Notes: generated by a model not told the origin, from the sequence alone. Positions 44,890 through 54,797 are shown, numbered from the stretch's first letter. The stretch is DNA of 64,000 nt from PFJX01 sp040751755 (GCA_040751755.1 JBFMHC010000020.1:62001-126000); one strand, 5' to 3'. A program made the numbers and translations.

Positions 44890-45088
44890 AAAGGCTGGTG
44901 GGTCTCGTTCCGTCGAAGTGCGATCGAGTGTACATTACGGCGTCATTTTTGCCCCGCCGCTGGAAAAAACCGTGCCGCTTCTGGGGGCGTGCGCGGGCCA
45001 GGGGCGCGGGCCATCCATCATCGTGCCGCCACGGCGTTCCACCGGGGCAGAGGCATGACTGATCATCGACGAGACGCATAAGGAGCCC

Positions 45089-46084
45089 ATGAAGGCACTC
45101 GTAACCGGCGGCGCGGGATTCATCGGCAGCCATTTGACCGAACTGCTCATCGGCCGCGGCCACCAGGTGGTGGTGGTGGACAACCTGTGCTCGGGCAGCC
45201 TGCAGCACCTCGAACCGGTCGCCGGGCACCCGGACCTCGCCGTGCACGAGCTGGACATCCGCGACGCGGCGGCCCTGGCGCCGCTGCTGGCGGGCGTGGA
45301 CTGGGTGTTCCACCTGGCCGGGCTGGCGGACATCGTGCCCTCCATCGAGATGCCGCAGGAGTACTACTCCACCAACGTCACCGGCACCTTCAACCTGCTG
45401 GAGGCGAGCCGGGCCGCCGGCGTGAAGCGCTTCGTCTACGCGGCCTCCTCCTCCGCCTATGGCATTCCGGAGGTCTACCCGACGCCCGAGGACACGCCGA
45501 TCCGGCCCAAGTACCCCTATGCCCTGACCAAGTACATGGGCGAGGAGCTGGCGCTGCACTGGCAGCAGGTGTACGGCCTGCCCGTGGTGTCGCTGCGCCT
45601 GTTCAACGTCTACGGACCGCGCGCCCGCGCCAGCGGCGTGTATGGCGCGGTGTTCAAGGTGTTCCTGGCGCAGAAGCTGAACGGCCGGCCCTACACCGTG
45701 GTGGGCGACGGCACGCAGACGCGCGACTTCACCTATGTCACCGACGTCGCCGAGGCCTTCCTCGCGGCGGCGGAATCGAGCGTGGCGGGCGAGGCCATCA
45801 ACATCGGCAGCGGCGGCCATTACAGCGTCAACCGCCTGGTGGAGCTGCTGGGCGGTCCGGTGCAGTACATCCCCAAGCGCCCGGGCGAGCCGGACTGCAC
45901 CTTCGCCGACGTGACCAGGGCGCGGACCCTGCTCGGCTGGCAGGCACGCGTGTCGTTCGAGGAGGGGGTGGCGCGGATGCTGGAGCGCATCGAGGAATGG
46001 CGCGAGGCGCCGGTGTGGAACGCGGACAGCATCGGCGAGGCCACGCGCAGCTGGTTCCACTTCCTGGGCGGGAAACAGGCCTGA
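45089..46084 (+). CDS. NAD-dependent epimerase/dehydratase (sugar-nucleotide)
   Basis: 331 residues, extended SDR. NAD site VTGGAGFIGSHL, catalytic SSSAYG and YALTKYM (YxxxK), and PRARASGVYGAVFKVF for sugar-nucleotide binding, as in UDP-hexose 4-epimerases of the WbpP/GalE type. AAGGAG before the ATG. First gene of the long + strand run; divergent from asnB across 199 bp. Confidence 0.88.
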   Translation: MKALVTGGAGFIGSHLTELLIGRGHQVVVVDNLCSGSLQHLEPVAGHPDLAVHELDIRDAAALAPLLAGVDWVFHLAGLADIVPSIEMPQEYYSTNVTGTFNLLEASRAAGVKRFVYAASSSAYGIPEVYPTPEDTPIRPKYPYALTKYMGEELALHWQQVYGLPVVSLRLFNVYGPRARASGVYGAVFKVFLAQKLNGRPYTVVGDGTQTRDFTYVTDVAEAFLAAAESSVAGEAINIGSGGHYSVNRLVELLGGPVQYIPKRPGEPDCTFADVTRARTLLGWQARVSFEEGVARMLERIEEWREAPVWNADSIGEATRSWFHFLGGKQA

Positions 46085-46659
46085 TGACGGCCGCCAAGAC
46101 CCTGGCCGCGCGCCTGGCGCAGTTCCACGAACTCCTGAGCGCCTGCGCGTGCACCGACGCGCAGGGTGTCGCCATGGCGTTCGAAGAGGCGCAGGCGCGC
46201 ATGATGGACCTCCTCACACGCACGCACGGACAGGGCAACCGCCTGTTCCTGGTGGGCAACGGCGGCAGCGCCGCGGTGGCCAGCCATGCCGCGACCGACG
46301 TGTTCAACGCGGTGGGCATGATGGCGCACACCCTGCACGACACCGCGCAGCTCACCTGCATGGCCAACGACTTCGGTTACGAGCAGGCCTACGCCAGGCT
46401 GCTGTCGCGGGCGGTGCGCGCGGGCGACGTGCTGGTCGCCATCAGCAGCTCCGGCCGCTCGCGCAACATCTGCGCCGCCGCGGAACAGGCCAAGGCCCTG
46501 GGGGCGCGCGTCGTCACCCTGAGCGGTTTCGCCGCCGACAATCCCCTGCGCGCCGCGGGCGAGCTCAACTACTGGCTGGACAGCCGCGACTACGGCCTGG
46601 TGGAGATCGGCCACCAGTTCATCCTGCACAACCTGACCGACCGTTTCCTAGAGGCCTAG
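46084..46659 (+). CDS. SIS-domain phosphosugar isomerase (GmhA-like)
   Basis: 191 residues with LFLVGNGGSAAVASHAATD and VAISSSGRSRNI, the sugar-phosphate loops of the SIS fold. GmhA converts sedoheptulose 7-phosphate to D-glycero-heptose 7-phosphate. The TGATG junction couples it to the epimerase gene, and the next gene encodes HldE-like activities, so a heptose-type activated sugar is likely. Confidence 0.85.
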   Translation: MTAAKTLAARLAQFHELLSACACTDAQGVAMAFEEAQARMMDLLTRTHGQGNRLFLVGNGGSAAVASHAATDVFNAVGMMAHTLHDTAQLTCMANDFGYEQAYARLLSRAVRAGDVLVAISSSGRSRNICAAAEQAKALGARVVTLSGFAADNPLRAAGELNYWLDSRDYGLVEIGHQFILHNLTDRFLEA

Positions 46660-46663
46660 CCGC

Positions 46664-48193
46664 ATGGGCATGGAATACACCAAGATCGTCGGCCTGGAGG
46701 GGATGGCCGAGGCGGCGCGGCAGATGCGCGAGCAGGGCAAGCGCGTGGTGCTGTGCCACGGCACCTTCGACCTCATGCACACCGGCCACATCCGCTACCT
46801 GCAGCGCAGCCGCAACGAGGGCGACGTGCTGTTCGTGACGGTGACCGGCGACGCCTACGTGAACAAGGGGCCGGGGCGGCCGGTGTTCAACCAGAACCTG
46901 CGCGCCGAGAGCCTGGCGGCCCTGCAGTGCGTGGATCTGGTGGCGATCAACCCGGACTACACCGCGATCAACCCGATCCGCATGATCCGCCCCGACGTCT
47001 ATGCCAAGGGCAGCGAGTACCGCTCGCATGGCGACGACGTGACCGGCAACATCGTCCTGGAGATCAACGCCGTGGAGGAATACGGCGGCGAGGTGATCTA
47101 CACGGACGAGATCACCTTCAGCTCCAGCAGCCTGCTGAACGAGTACTTCGGCGTCTTCACGCCGGAGGCGCGCCTGTTCCTGGAGGACTTCCGCGCCCGC
47201 CACGACGCCGGCCAGCTGCACCGCCTGCTCGACGAGCTGGCGGGCCTCAAGGTGCTGGTGGTGGGCGACGCCATCATCGACCAGTACCACTACGTCACGC
47301 CCATGGGCCAGACCGGCAAGGGCAACGTCATGGCGGTGCGCTACGACTCCGAGGAGCAGTTCGCCGGCGGCGCCATCGCCGTCGCCAACCACGTCGCCGC
47401 GTTCGCCAGCTCGGTGACCCTGGTCACCGCCCTCGGCGACCGCGACAGCCACGAGGCGTTCATCCGCGAGAAGCTGCGCGGCAACGTCACGCCGGTGTTC
47501 GGCCGCTTCCAGAATGCGCCCACGGTGACCAAGCGCCGCTTCGTCGACCACGACCTCGCCAAGCTGTTCGAGGTCTACTTCTTCCGCGACAACCCGGCCC
47601 TGGAGGACGAGGGCCGCGAGACCCACGCCTGGCTGGAGGCGCGGGTCGGCGAGTTCGACTGCGTGGTGGTGGCGGACTTCGGCAACGGCTTCGTCGACCG
47701 CGAGATGGTGCGCATCCTCAGCGACAAGGCGCGCTTCCTCGCCGTGAACGCGCAGATCAACAGCGGCAACCGCGGCTTCCACGCCATCAACCGCTATCCG
47801 CGCGTCGACTTCGCCTCGCTCAACGAGCCGGAGCTGCGCCTGGCCGTGCACAACCGCCACGATCCCCTGGAAGAGGTGGCGCAGGTGGTGGCCGGGAAGA
47901 TCCAGGCCAGCCACCTGGCGATCACCCGCGGCACCCAGGGCGCGGTGATGCTGGACTGCGGCAGATCCGTGTTCCACAAGGTGCCGGCGCTCTCCACGCG
48001 CGTGGTGGACCGCATCGGCGCGGGCGACGCCTTTCTCTCCATGGCCTCGCTCTGCCTGGCGCGCGGCTACGATGCCGATGTGGCGTTGTTCCTCGGCAGC
48101 GTGGCCGCCGCCATCGACGTGCAGATCGTCTGCAACCGCGACGCCATCGACGCGGTGGGCGTGAAGAAGTACGTCACCACCCTGCTCAAGTAA
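46664..48193 (+). CDS. bifunctional nucleotidyltransferase-PfkB kinase, HldE-like in reversed order
   Basis: 509 residues. 1-160: cytidylyltransferase-type domain with CHGTFDLMHTGHIRYL (HxGH) and the downstream YAKGSEY. About 190-509: PfkB sugar kinase with VVGDAIIDQYHY and the anion-hole motif DRIGAGDAFLS near 440. HldE (RfaE) has the kinase first. Acting with the GmhA-like isomerase it should phosphorylate and activate a heptose-like sugar. Confidence 0.88.
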   Translation: MGMEYTKIVGLEGMAEAARQMREQGKRVVLCHGTFDLMHTGHIRYLQRSRNEGDVLFVTVTGDAYVNKGPGRPVFNQNLRAESLAALQCVDLVAINPDYTAINPIRMIRPDVYAKGSEYRSHGDDVTGNIVLEINAVEEYGGEVIYTDEITFSSSSLLNEYFGVFTPEARLFLEDFRARHDAGQLHRLLDELAGLKVLVVGDAIIDQYHYVTPMGQTGKGNVMAVRYDSEEQFAGGAIAVANHVAAFASSVTLVTALGDRDSHEAFIREKLRGNVTPVFGRFQNAPTVTKRRFVDHDLAKLFEVYFFRDNPALEDEGRETHAWLEARVGEFDCVVVADFGNGFVDREMVRILSDKARFLAVNAQINSGNRGFHAINRYPRVDFASLNEPELRLAVHNRHDPLEEVAQVVAGKIQASHLAITRGTQGAVMLDCGRSVFHKVPALSTRVVDRIGAGDAFLSMASLCLARGYDADVALFLGSVAAAIDVQIVCNRDAIDAVGVKKYVTTLLK

Positions 48194-48202
48194 GGCCGCA
48201 CC

Positions 48203-49303
48203 ATGGACCGCTACGCGATCGACAGCCACAAGCTCATCTACCACCCCACGCGGGTGGCGCAGTGGCTCGCCGCACGCGACGACTGGGAGCGCGCGGCGAC
48301 GGTGTACCCGATCTACGTCGAGATCTCGCCGGTCGGCGCCTGCAACCACCGCTGCACCTTCTGCGCCGTCGACTACATCGGCTACGAGCCCAAGCGCCTG
48401 GACGCCGGCATGCTCACCGAGCGGCTGGCGGAGATGGGGCGCCTGGGGGTGAAGAGCGTGATGTACGCGGGCGAGGGCGAGCCGCTGCTGCACAAGCAGA
48501 TCGCGCAGATCACCCAGGCCACCCACGCCGCGGGCATCGACGTGGCCTTCACCAGCAACGCCACGGTGATGAACGACGCCTTCATGGCCGATGCCCTGCC
48601 GCGCACCACCTGGTTCAAGGCCTCGATCAACGCCGGCAGCGCCGCCACCTACGCCGCCATCCATCGCACCAAGGAGCGCGACTTCGCCACCGTGATCGGC
48701 AACCTGCGCCGCGCGGTCGAGGAGCGCAACAGCCGCGGCCTCGCCTGCACCCTCGGCGCGCAGATCCTGCTGCTGCCGGAGAACGCGCACGAGATCCGCG
48801 ACCTGGCGCTGCGCTGCCGCGACGAGATCGGCCTCGACTACCTGGTGGTGAAGCCCTATTCGCAGCATCTGTTCAGCGAGACGCGGCAGTACGAGGGCAT
48901 CGACTACTCCGCCTACCTGGACCTGAGCCGCGAACTGGCGGAGATCGGCCGCGCGGACTTTCAGGTGGTGTTCCGCGACCACACCATGCGCAAGCACCTG
49001 GAAGGCGAAACCGGCCGCTACCGCCAGTGCCAGGCGACGCCCTTCTTCTGGGCCTACGTCATGGCGAGCGGCGCGGTGTACGGCTGCAGCGCCTACCTCA
49101 CCGACCCGCGCTTCGAGTACGGCAACCTCAACGAGCAGGGCTTCGCCGAGATCTGGGGCGGCGAGAAGCGGCGCGCGAACTTCGCATACGTGCGCAATGG
49201 CCTGGACATCCACGAATGCCGGGTCAACTGCCGCATGGACGAGGTGAACCGCTATCTCGACCGTCTGGCCTCCGGCGGTGTGGCGCATGTCAATTTCATC
49301 TGA
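48203..49303 (+). CDS. radical SAM protein ending in HVNFI
   Basis: 366 residues. CNHRCTFC cluster (about 50-57), GEGEPLL for SAM binding, and later CSAYL and CRVNC cysteines for an auxiliary cluster. The C-terminus HVNFI is nearly identical to that of the radical SAM protein at 54798. The sugar-nucleotide context suggests a sugar substrate. Confidence 0.85.
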   Translation: MDRYAIDSHKLIYHPTRVAQWLAARDDWERAATVYPIYVEISPVGACNHRCTFCAVDYIGYEPKRLDAGMLTERLAEMGRLGVKSVMYAGEGEPLLHKQIAQITQATHAAGIDVAFTSNATVMNDAFMADALPRTTWFKASINAGSAATYAAIHRTKERDFATVIGNLRRAVEERNSRGLACTLGAQILLLPENAHEIRDLALRCRDEIGLDYLVVKPYSQHLFSETRQYEGIDYSAYLDLSRELAEIGRADFQVVFRDHTMRKHLEGETGRYRQCQATPFFWAYVMASGAVYGCSAYLTDPRFEYGNLNEQGFAEIWGGEKRRANFAYVRNGLDIHECRVNCRMDEVNRYLDRLASGGVAHVNFI

Positions 49304-49336
49304 GCGGGACGGACGGGCAGCGCACATGAGGCCGGC

Positions 49337-50626
49337 ATGCTGATCGAGCGGATCGCCCTGGTGGTGATGCCCTACGAGGGCGAGGTGCGCGACCGCCTCA
49401 CCGCCAACAAGTTCTACAAGAACAAGGTGGTGAAATACATGCCCCTGGGGGTGCTGAGCATCGCCGCCTGCATCCCCGCGCGCTACGAGGTGAAGGTGAT
49501 CGACGCGGCGAGCCGCGGCCTCGACCTGGAGGAGACCATCGCCGAGATCGAGCGCTTCGCGCCGCACGTCCTCGGCCTCTCGGTGGTGACCTACCGGGCC
49601 TGGGCGATGACGCAGATCCTCGCCCGCTGCAGCGCCCCCATCAAGGTGGTGGGCGGTCCCCACGCCACGCGCAACCATGCCCACATCCTGCGCCAGGGCG
49701 CGCACGCGGTGTTCGTCGACGACGCGGAGGTGACCTTCCCCAACTGGCTGGCGGCGGGCTGCCCGCCCGGCGTGTTCCACGGCGGCCAGGTGGACCTCAA
49801 CGCCATCCCCTTCCCGGCGCGCCATCTGCTCGACATCGAGGACTACAAGATCGCCTCCACCCAGGGGCTGATGTTCGACGTCGGCAACCTGCGCCTGCCC
49901 ATGTTCAGCTCCAAGGGCTGCCCCTATGCCTGCGTGTACTGCGACGTGCAGCAGAAGAACTTCAACTTCAAGTCGCCGGAGAAGTGCGTGGCCGAGTTCC
50001 AGGAGCTGATCGACCTGGGCGCCACCTCCATCCACATCATGGACGACGCCTTCAACGTCAACCGCGCGCGCGTCTCCGCCATGAGCCAGGGCCTGGTGGA
50101 GAGCGGCATCCAGGTCGACTGGAGCGCGCGCGGCACGGTCGAGGTGCGCGAGCAGGTCATCGCCGACCTCGCGCGCGCCGGCTGCAAGCGCCTGCACGTG
50201 GGCATCGAGAGCCTGGACGACGGCGTGCTGGCGTGGCTGAAGAAGTCCTGCCGCCTCAAGCACATCGAGCAATTCTGCGAGCTGTGCCACAAGCACGGCA
50301 TCGACATCCTCGGCTATTTCATCCTCGGCTCGCCGGGCGAGACCGAGGCCTATCGCCAGCGCCTGCCTGCCATGATCGATGCGCTCGGCATCCGCCTGCC
50401 GTATTTCAATACCCTGACGCCGCTCGCGGAGACCCCCTACTACGAGGAACTGCTGCGAACCGGCGCGCTGGATCGCGACTATTGGGAGGAGTTCTGCGCC
50501 AACCCGGTGCGCGACTTCGTCATGGTCGACCCGCGCAGCGACGAGGACGAGGCAGCCCTGCAGGCGACCATCGACGAGTACGTCGCCTATTTCCGCCGCG
50601 CCGATATGCCGGTGTTCGTGAGTTGA
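49337..50626 (+). CDS. B12-binding-type radical SAM protein
   Basis: 429 residues. 1-150: cobalamin-binding-like Rossmann domain (PLGVLSIAACI; YEVKVIDAASRG) without the DxHxxG lower-ligand motif. 180-420: radical SAM barrel with CPYACVYC. Such enzymes often methylate unactivated carbons using methylcobalamin. Substrate unknown. Confidence 0.85.
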   Translation: MLIERIALVVMPYEGEVRDRLTANKFYKNKVVKYMPLGVLSIAACIPARYEVKVIDAASRGLDLEETIAEIERFAPHVLGLSVVTYRAWAMTQILARCSAPIKVVGGPHATRNHAHILRQGAHAVFVDDAEVTFPNWLAAGCPPGVFHGGQVDLNAIPFPARHLLDIEDYKIASTQGLMFDVGNLRLPMFSSKGCPYACVYCDVQQKNFNFKSPEKCVAEFQELIDLGATSIHIMDDAFNVNRARVSAMSQGLVESGIQVDWSARGTVEVREQVIADLARAGCKRLHVGIESLDDGVLAWLKKSCRLKHIEQFCELCHKHGIDILGYFILGSPGETEAYRQRLPAMIDALGIRLPYFNTLTPLAETPYYEELLRTGALDRDYWEEFCANPVRDFVMVDPRSDEDEAALQATIDEYVAYFRRADMPVFVS

Positions 50627-50645
50627 GCGTCGCATGGAGGCAAGC

Positions 50646-52757
50646 ATGAGCGAAGGACAAGCCAGGGCCGGTCAGCCGATCTGCATGATCTCGGTGTTCA
50701 AGTCGGGCACCTGGTTCCTGCGCAACATCCTCGGCGGCATCACCGGCCTGCCCTGGCACGAGCCGGAGATCGTCGCCGGCGAGGAGACCGACTACGCGGA
50801 TGCCGCCCTGATCGACCTGCGTCCCGACAGCATCTTCAGCTGGCACAGTTTTCCCACGCCCGAGGTACGTGCGGTCCTGGCGGCGCGGCCGGTCAGGGTG
50901 GTGCTGCTGGTGCGCAATATCTTCGACCTGGTCGTCTCCATGCACCGCCACTTCGCCCACGACATCGACGCCGACCAGGGGCGCAGCGCCGGGGCGGCGG
51001 ACATCTTCGCCAATCTGAGCCGCGGCCAGGGCCTGGCGATGACGATCAGCGGCGCCGAGTCGCGTGCCTGGCGCTGGGTCGGCCTCGGCCCGCACCTGAG
51101 GCAGATCCAGGACATGCTCGAGTTGTCCCTCGAACAGCCCTGCCACCTCGTGTCGTATGAGCGGCTGCTGGCCGACCCGCAACGCGAGATCGCCGAGCTC
51201 GCGCGCTACCTGGGGGTGCAGCTGACGCCGGAGCGGATCGCGGCCATCGCCGAGGACAGCCGTTTCGAGAAGATGAAGGCGACGGCAGGGGAGGGCGCAG
51301 GACAGTCGCACTTCCAGGTGGGCAGGGCGGGCGGACACGCCAGTGTGTTGTCGGCGTATCACGTCATGATGGTGCGCGCGCAGCAGCGCACGTTCGCGCC
51401 GCGCCTGGCGGAGCTGGCCGCGCGCGTGGGCATGCCGGAGTTGCTTGCCTGCAGCGTGCCCATGGACAAGGGGTTGCAGGACGCCACAGCGAGCTCAGGC
51501 ATCTCCGCTCAGGATCAGCAGCTGATCGGGCAGCTGCACGCCATCCAGAAGCACATGGCGTCGGGCGAGTACAGCAAGGGCCTGGTGCTCTGCGACATCG
51601 TGCTGCAGCGGAAACCGGTGAACCCGGACCTGCTGTTCATCGCCGCCAATCTCGCCGTGAAGGCTGGCAAGGCCTTGCTCGCCGTCGACTATCTGGAGCA
51701 GGGGCTGCGGCAGGGATCCGAGCAGGCCCGCTTCCACGCCGCCCTGGGCGTCCTGCTCGGCGAGATGGGCAAGACGGACGTCGCACGCCGGCATCTGGAG
51801 CGTGCGCTGGCGCTCGAGCCCGACAACGCCGAGGCCAGGCAGGCACTGCATCTGCCGCCGGCCCCGCCACCGCGGCCCGAGGCGCAGCCCGGCGAGGTGC
51901 CGGAAGGCGAACTCAACCGCCATGCCGGCCTGGAGATTCGCAAGGAGCTGGCGCAGGACAAGCATGTGTTCTTCGTTTCCTCCTTCGGCTATGCCGCCGA
52001 CCACTGGTTCGGCTGGTTTCCCAAGGCGCTCAACAGCCACCCGGAGATCTTCGCCCTGCTGGCACATGAGGGCTCGCGCCCGAAATACCTGAAGGAACGC
52101 ACGCGCGGCGAGCGTCCGCCCATCGTGCCATTCGCGCACTTCCTCAACGACATGGGCATGACCTACCAGGCCATAGGCGACTGCTATTCCTACAAGGCCA
52201 GCCAGTTCCGCGAATTGCTCGCCACGTTCGGTGAGGACATCCCGATGCTCAACCTGGTGCGCCATCCCTACGTCTGCCTGGAGTTCTACATCCGCTGGCG
52301 TGCCACAAACATGCGCATGCCGGACGGCTCCAGTGGCCCCATCGACTGGGAGTGGGGGACGGTGCGGCACGATCTGTTCGAGCGACTGGAACTCAAGCCC
52401 TATGCGCGGGAGGACGTCCACATCTGGTCCGCCTACCAGGGCATGCATCTGCTCAACATGATCGTTGACGACCAGGTGCCGGGGGTGCGGCAGATGGCGC
52501 TGGAGTCCGTGGTCGGCTCGCGCGAGGTGTTCGCGGAGACTGTGCGCTATCTCACCAAGGGCCGCTGCGAGTATTCCCCTGCCTTGCTGGATACCGTCTT
52601 CGGCTTCGTCAACACGCCGTTCCGCGGCGAGGAGAAGCTGCGCATGGTGCCGCACGAGCTGTACGCCACTTGGCCGGACTGGAAGAAGGACGCCTTTGAG
52701 AAGCTGGTGCGTCCAGAGGCCATCGCCCTGTACGAACGGATGGGCTATGCGCTCTGA
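50646..52757 (+). CDS. sulfotransferase-TPR-sulfotransferase-like multidomain protein
   Basis: 703 residues. Domain 1 (about 10-260) has the PAPS 5'-phosphate loop SVFKSGTWFLRNIL and the RNIFDLVVSMHRHF 3'-phosphate region. Middle (about 270-390): TPR helices. Domain 2 (about 425-703): VFFVSSFGYAADHWFGWF and LNLVRHPYVCLEFYIRW, a second, more degenerate sulfotransferase-like fold. The ATG at 50646 uses the GGAGG inside the upstream ATG codons, so it is preferred to 50634. Its end overlaps the next gene by 11 bp. Confidence 0.78.
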   Translation: MSEGQARAGQPICMISVFKSGTWFLRNILGGITGLPWHEPEIVAGEETDYADAALIDLRPDSIFSWHSFPTPEVRAVLAARPVRVVLLVRNIFDLVVSMHRHFAHDIDADQGRSAGAADIFANLSRGQGLAMTISGAESRAWRWVGLGPHLRQIQDMLELSLEQPCHLVSYERLLADPQREIAELARYLGVQLTPERIAAIAEDSRFEKMKATAGEGAGQSHFQVGRAGGHASVLSAYHVMMVRAQQRTFAPRLAELAARVGMPELLACSVPMDKGLQDATASSGISAQDQQLIGQLHAIQKHMASGEYSKGLVLCDIVLQRKPVNPDLLFIAANLAVKAGKALLAVDYLEQGLRQGSEQARFHAALGVLLGEMGKTDVARRHLERALALEPDNAEARQALHLPPAPPPRPEAQPGEVPEGELNRHAGLEIRKELAQDKHVFFVSSFGYAADHWFGWFPKALNSHPEIFALLAHEGSRPKYLKERTRGERPPIVPFAHFLNDMGMTYQAIGDCYSYKASQFRELLATFGEDIPMLNLVRHPYVCLEFYIRWRATNMRMPDGSSGPIDWEWGTVRHDLFERLELKPYAREDVHIWSAYQGMHLLNMIVDDQVPGVRQMALESVVGSREVFAETVRYLTKGRCEYSPALLDTVFGFVNTPFRGEEKLRMVPHELYATWPDWKKDAFEKLVRPEAIALYERMGYAL

Positions 52758-53721
52758 GGCACGGACGGATCTGCCGGCGTCCCGGCGGCGCTACCGGGAA
52801 ATGCTGCGCATCCGCCGCCTGGAGGAGGCGATCGCGCGCCGCTACACGGAGTGGGAGATGCGCTGCCCGGTGCACCTGTGCATCGGCCAGGAGGCCATCG
52901 CCGTCGGCGTGTGCGAGGCCCTGAGGCGCGACGACCAGGTGTTCAGCGGCCACCGCGCGCACGGCCACTATCTCGCCAAGGGCGGGGCGATGACGCCCAT
53001 GCTGGCGGAGATGTACGGCCGCGCCACGGGCTGCTGCGGCGGCATCGGCGGCTCCATGCACCTGATCGACCGCGCCGCAGGCTTCATGGGCGCGGTGCCC
53101 ATCGTCGCCGCCACCATCCCCATCGCCGTCGGCGCCGCCTGGGCGGCGGCATTGAAGGGCGATGAGCGGGTGGTGGCGGTGTTCTTCGGCGACGGCGCCT
53201 TCGAGGAGGGGGTGGTGCACGAGTCCATCGCCTTCGCCGTGCTGCACCGCCTGCCCGTGCTGTTCGTGTGCGAGAACAACCACTACGCCTGCCAGACCCC
53301 GCTCGGCACGCGCCGGGGCAGCGCCATGCACGCCGTTGCCGCCGCCCAGGGCTGCCAGGTGGTGACCGGCGACGGCAACGACGTGGATTTCGTCGCCGCG
53401 GCCGCCGCCCGCGCCGCGGCCTCGGCGCGGGTGGGCGAGGGTCCCTGGTTCCTGGAGTTCGAGACCTACCGCTGGCTGGAGCATTGCGGCCCCAACGACG
53501 ACGATGGCCTCGGCTACCGCCCCGCCGGCGAGCTGGCGGCCTGGCAGGCGCGCTGCCCGCTCGCCGCGCAGGCACGCGCCCTGCGTGCGGCGGGGGTGGC
53601 GGAGGACTGGTTCGCGGCCGTCGAGGCGGAGCTCACCGCCGAGATCGAGGCCGCGTTCGCGGCGGCGCGCGCCGCGCCCCTGCCGGACTATGCGCGCATG
53701 GAGGGGCTGGTGCATGGCTGA
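52747..53721 (+). CDS. TPP-dependent dehydrogenase E1 alpha subunit
   Basis: 324 residues. TPP motif GDGAFEEGVVHES to CENN (about 140-175) and the phosphorylation-loop-like YGRATGCCGGIGGSMHL. It pairs with the next gene; the two resemble acetoin/pyruvate-type E1 subunits. No E2 lipoyl or E3 gene is nearby, so decarboxylation with transfer to a sugar-related acceptor is possible. Confidence 0.88.
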   Translation: MRSEARTDLPASRRRYREMLRIRRLEEAIARRYTEWEMRCPVHLCIGQEAIAVGVCEALRRDDQVFSGHRAHGHYLAKGGAMTPMLAEMYGRATGCCGGIGGSMHLIDRAAGFMGAVPIVAATIPIAVGAAWAAALKGDERVVAVFFGDGAFEEGVVHESIAFAVLHRLPVLFVCENNHYACQTPLGTRRGSAMHAVAAAQGCQVVTGDGNDVDFVAAAAARAAASARVGEGPWFLEFETYRWLEHCGPNDDDGLGYRPAGELAAWQARCPLAAQARALRAAGVAEDWFAAVEAELTAEIEAAFAAARAAPLPDYARMEGLVHG

Positions 53722-54784
53722 GCGGCTCATCACCCAGGCCGAGGCGATCCGCGAGGCCACCGAGCAATGCATGGCGGAGGACCCGTCCATCCTGCTGATC
53801 GGCGAGGGGGTGCCCGATCCCAAGGGCATCTTCGGCACCACCGGCGGCCTGTTGCAGCGCTTCGGGCCGCGCCGCGTGTTCGACATGCCGATCGCCGAGA
53901 ACGGCCTCACCGGCATCTGCATCGGCGCCGCCCTGGGCGGCATGCGGCCGCTCATGGTGCACCAGCGCATGGACTTCGCCCTGCTGTGCGTGGACCAGTT
54001 GGTGAACAATGCTGCCAAGTGGCGCTTCATGTTCGCCGGCGCGGCGGAGGTGCCGCTGGTGGTGCGCATGATCGTCGGCCGCGGCTGGGGGCAGGGGCCG
54101 CAGCACGGCCAGAGCCTGCAGTCCCTGTTCGCGCACTTCCCGGGCCTCACCGTCGCCATGCCGGCGAGCGCGCGCGACGCCAAGGGCATGCTGGTCGCCG
54201 CGCTGCGCCAGCGTGACCCGGTGATCCTGGTCGAGCACCGCTGGCTGCACGGCCTGGTGGACGACGTGCCGGCGGAGGCCTACGCCCTGCCGCTCGCCGG
54301 CGCGGTGGTGCGCCGGCCGGGGCGGCACCTGACCCTGGCGGCGGCCTCCTACATGGTGGTGGAGGCCCTGCTCGCCGCCGAGGCCCTGGCGGAGTGGGGC
54401 ATCGAGGTGGAGGTGATCGACCTGCGCATGGCGCGGCCGCTCGACGCGGAGACGGTGGTCGCCTCGGTGCGCCGCACCGGCGCCCTGGCGGTGGCGGACA
54501 CCGCCTGGCTGCATTGCGGACTGGCCGGCGAGCTGGTGGCACGGGTGTGCGAGGCGGCCTGGGATGCCCTGCGCCATGCGCCGCTGCGCTTCGGCCTGCC
54601 GGACTTCCCTTCGCCCACCGCCCCCAGCCTGTGCCGGGAGTACTATCCGGACGCCGAATCCATGGCCCTGGCGATCTGCCGCCATCTGCGCGTCGAGGGC
54701 GTGGACCTTGCCGCCCTGAGCCAAGGCCTGCGTCGCGCGGAACCGCGCGATGTGCCGCAGAAAGACTTCACCGGGCCGTTTTGA
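53714..54784 (+). CDS. TPP-dependent dehydrogenase E1 beta subunit
   Basis: 356 residues, transketolase-like pyrimidine-binding and C-terminal domains. MPIAENGLTGICIGAALGG supplies the conserved Glu that activates TPP. It overlaps the alpha subunit by eight bases, as obligate partners do. The C-terminal DFPSPTAPSL is typical of E1 beta. Confidence 0.88.
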   Translation: MAERLITQAEAIREATEQCMAEDPSILLIGEGVPDPKGIFGTTGGLLQRFGPRRVFDMPIAENGLTGICIGAALGGMRPLMVHQRMDFALLCVDQLVNNAAKWRFMFAGAAEVPLVVRMIVGRGWGQGPQHGQSLQSLFAHFPGLTVAMPASARDAKGMLVAALRQRDPVILVEHRWLHGLVDDVPAEAYALPLAGAVVRRPGRHLTLAAASYMVVEALLAAEALAEWGIEVEVIDLRMARPLDAETVVASVRRTGALAVADTAWLHCGLAGELVARVCEAAWDALRHAPLRFGLPDFPSPTAPSLCREYYPDAESMALAICRHLRVEGVDLAALSQGLRRAEPRDVPQKDFTGPF

Positions 54785-54797
54785 ACGAGGAGAACCG

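Noticed and set aside
46619..50647. A 1342-codon minus-strand open frame, and similar long antisense frames at 13145-15700 and 41734-45081
   Set aside because: They are antisense shadows of GC-rich genes (HldE-like/radical SAM, napA, asnB) with Val/Leu/Gly/His-rich nonsense composition and no domains.
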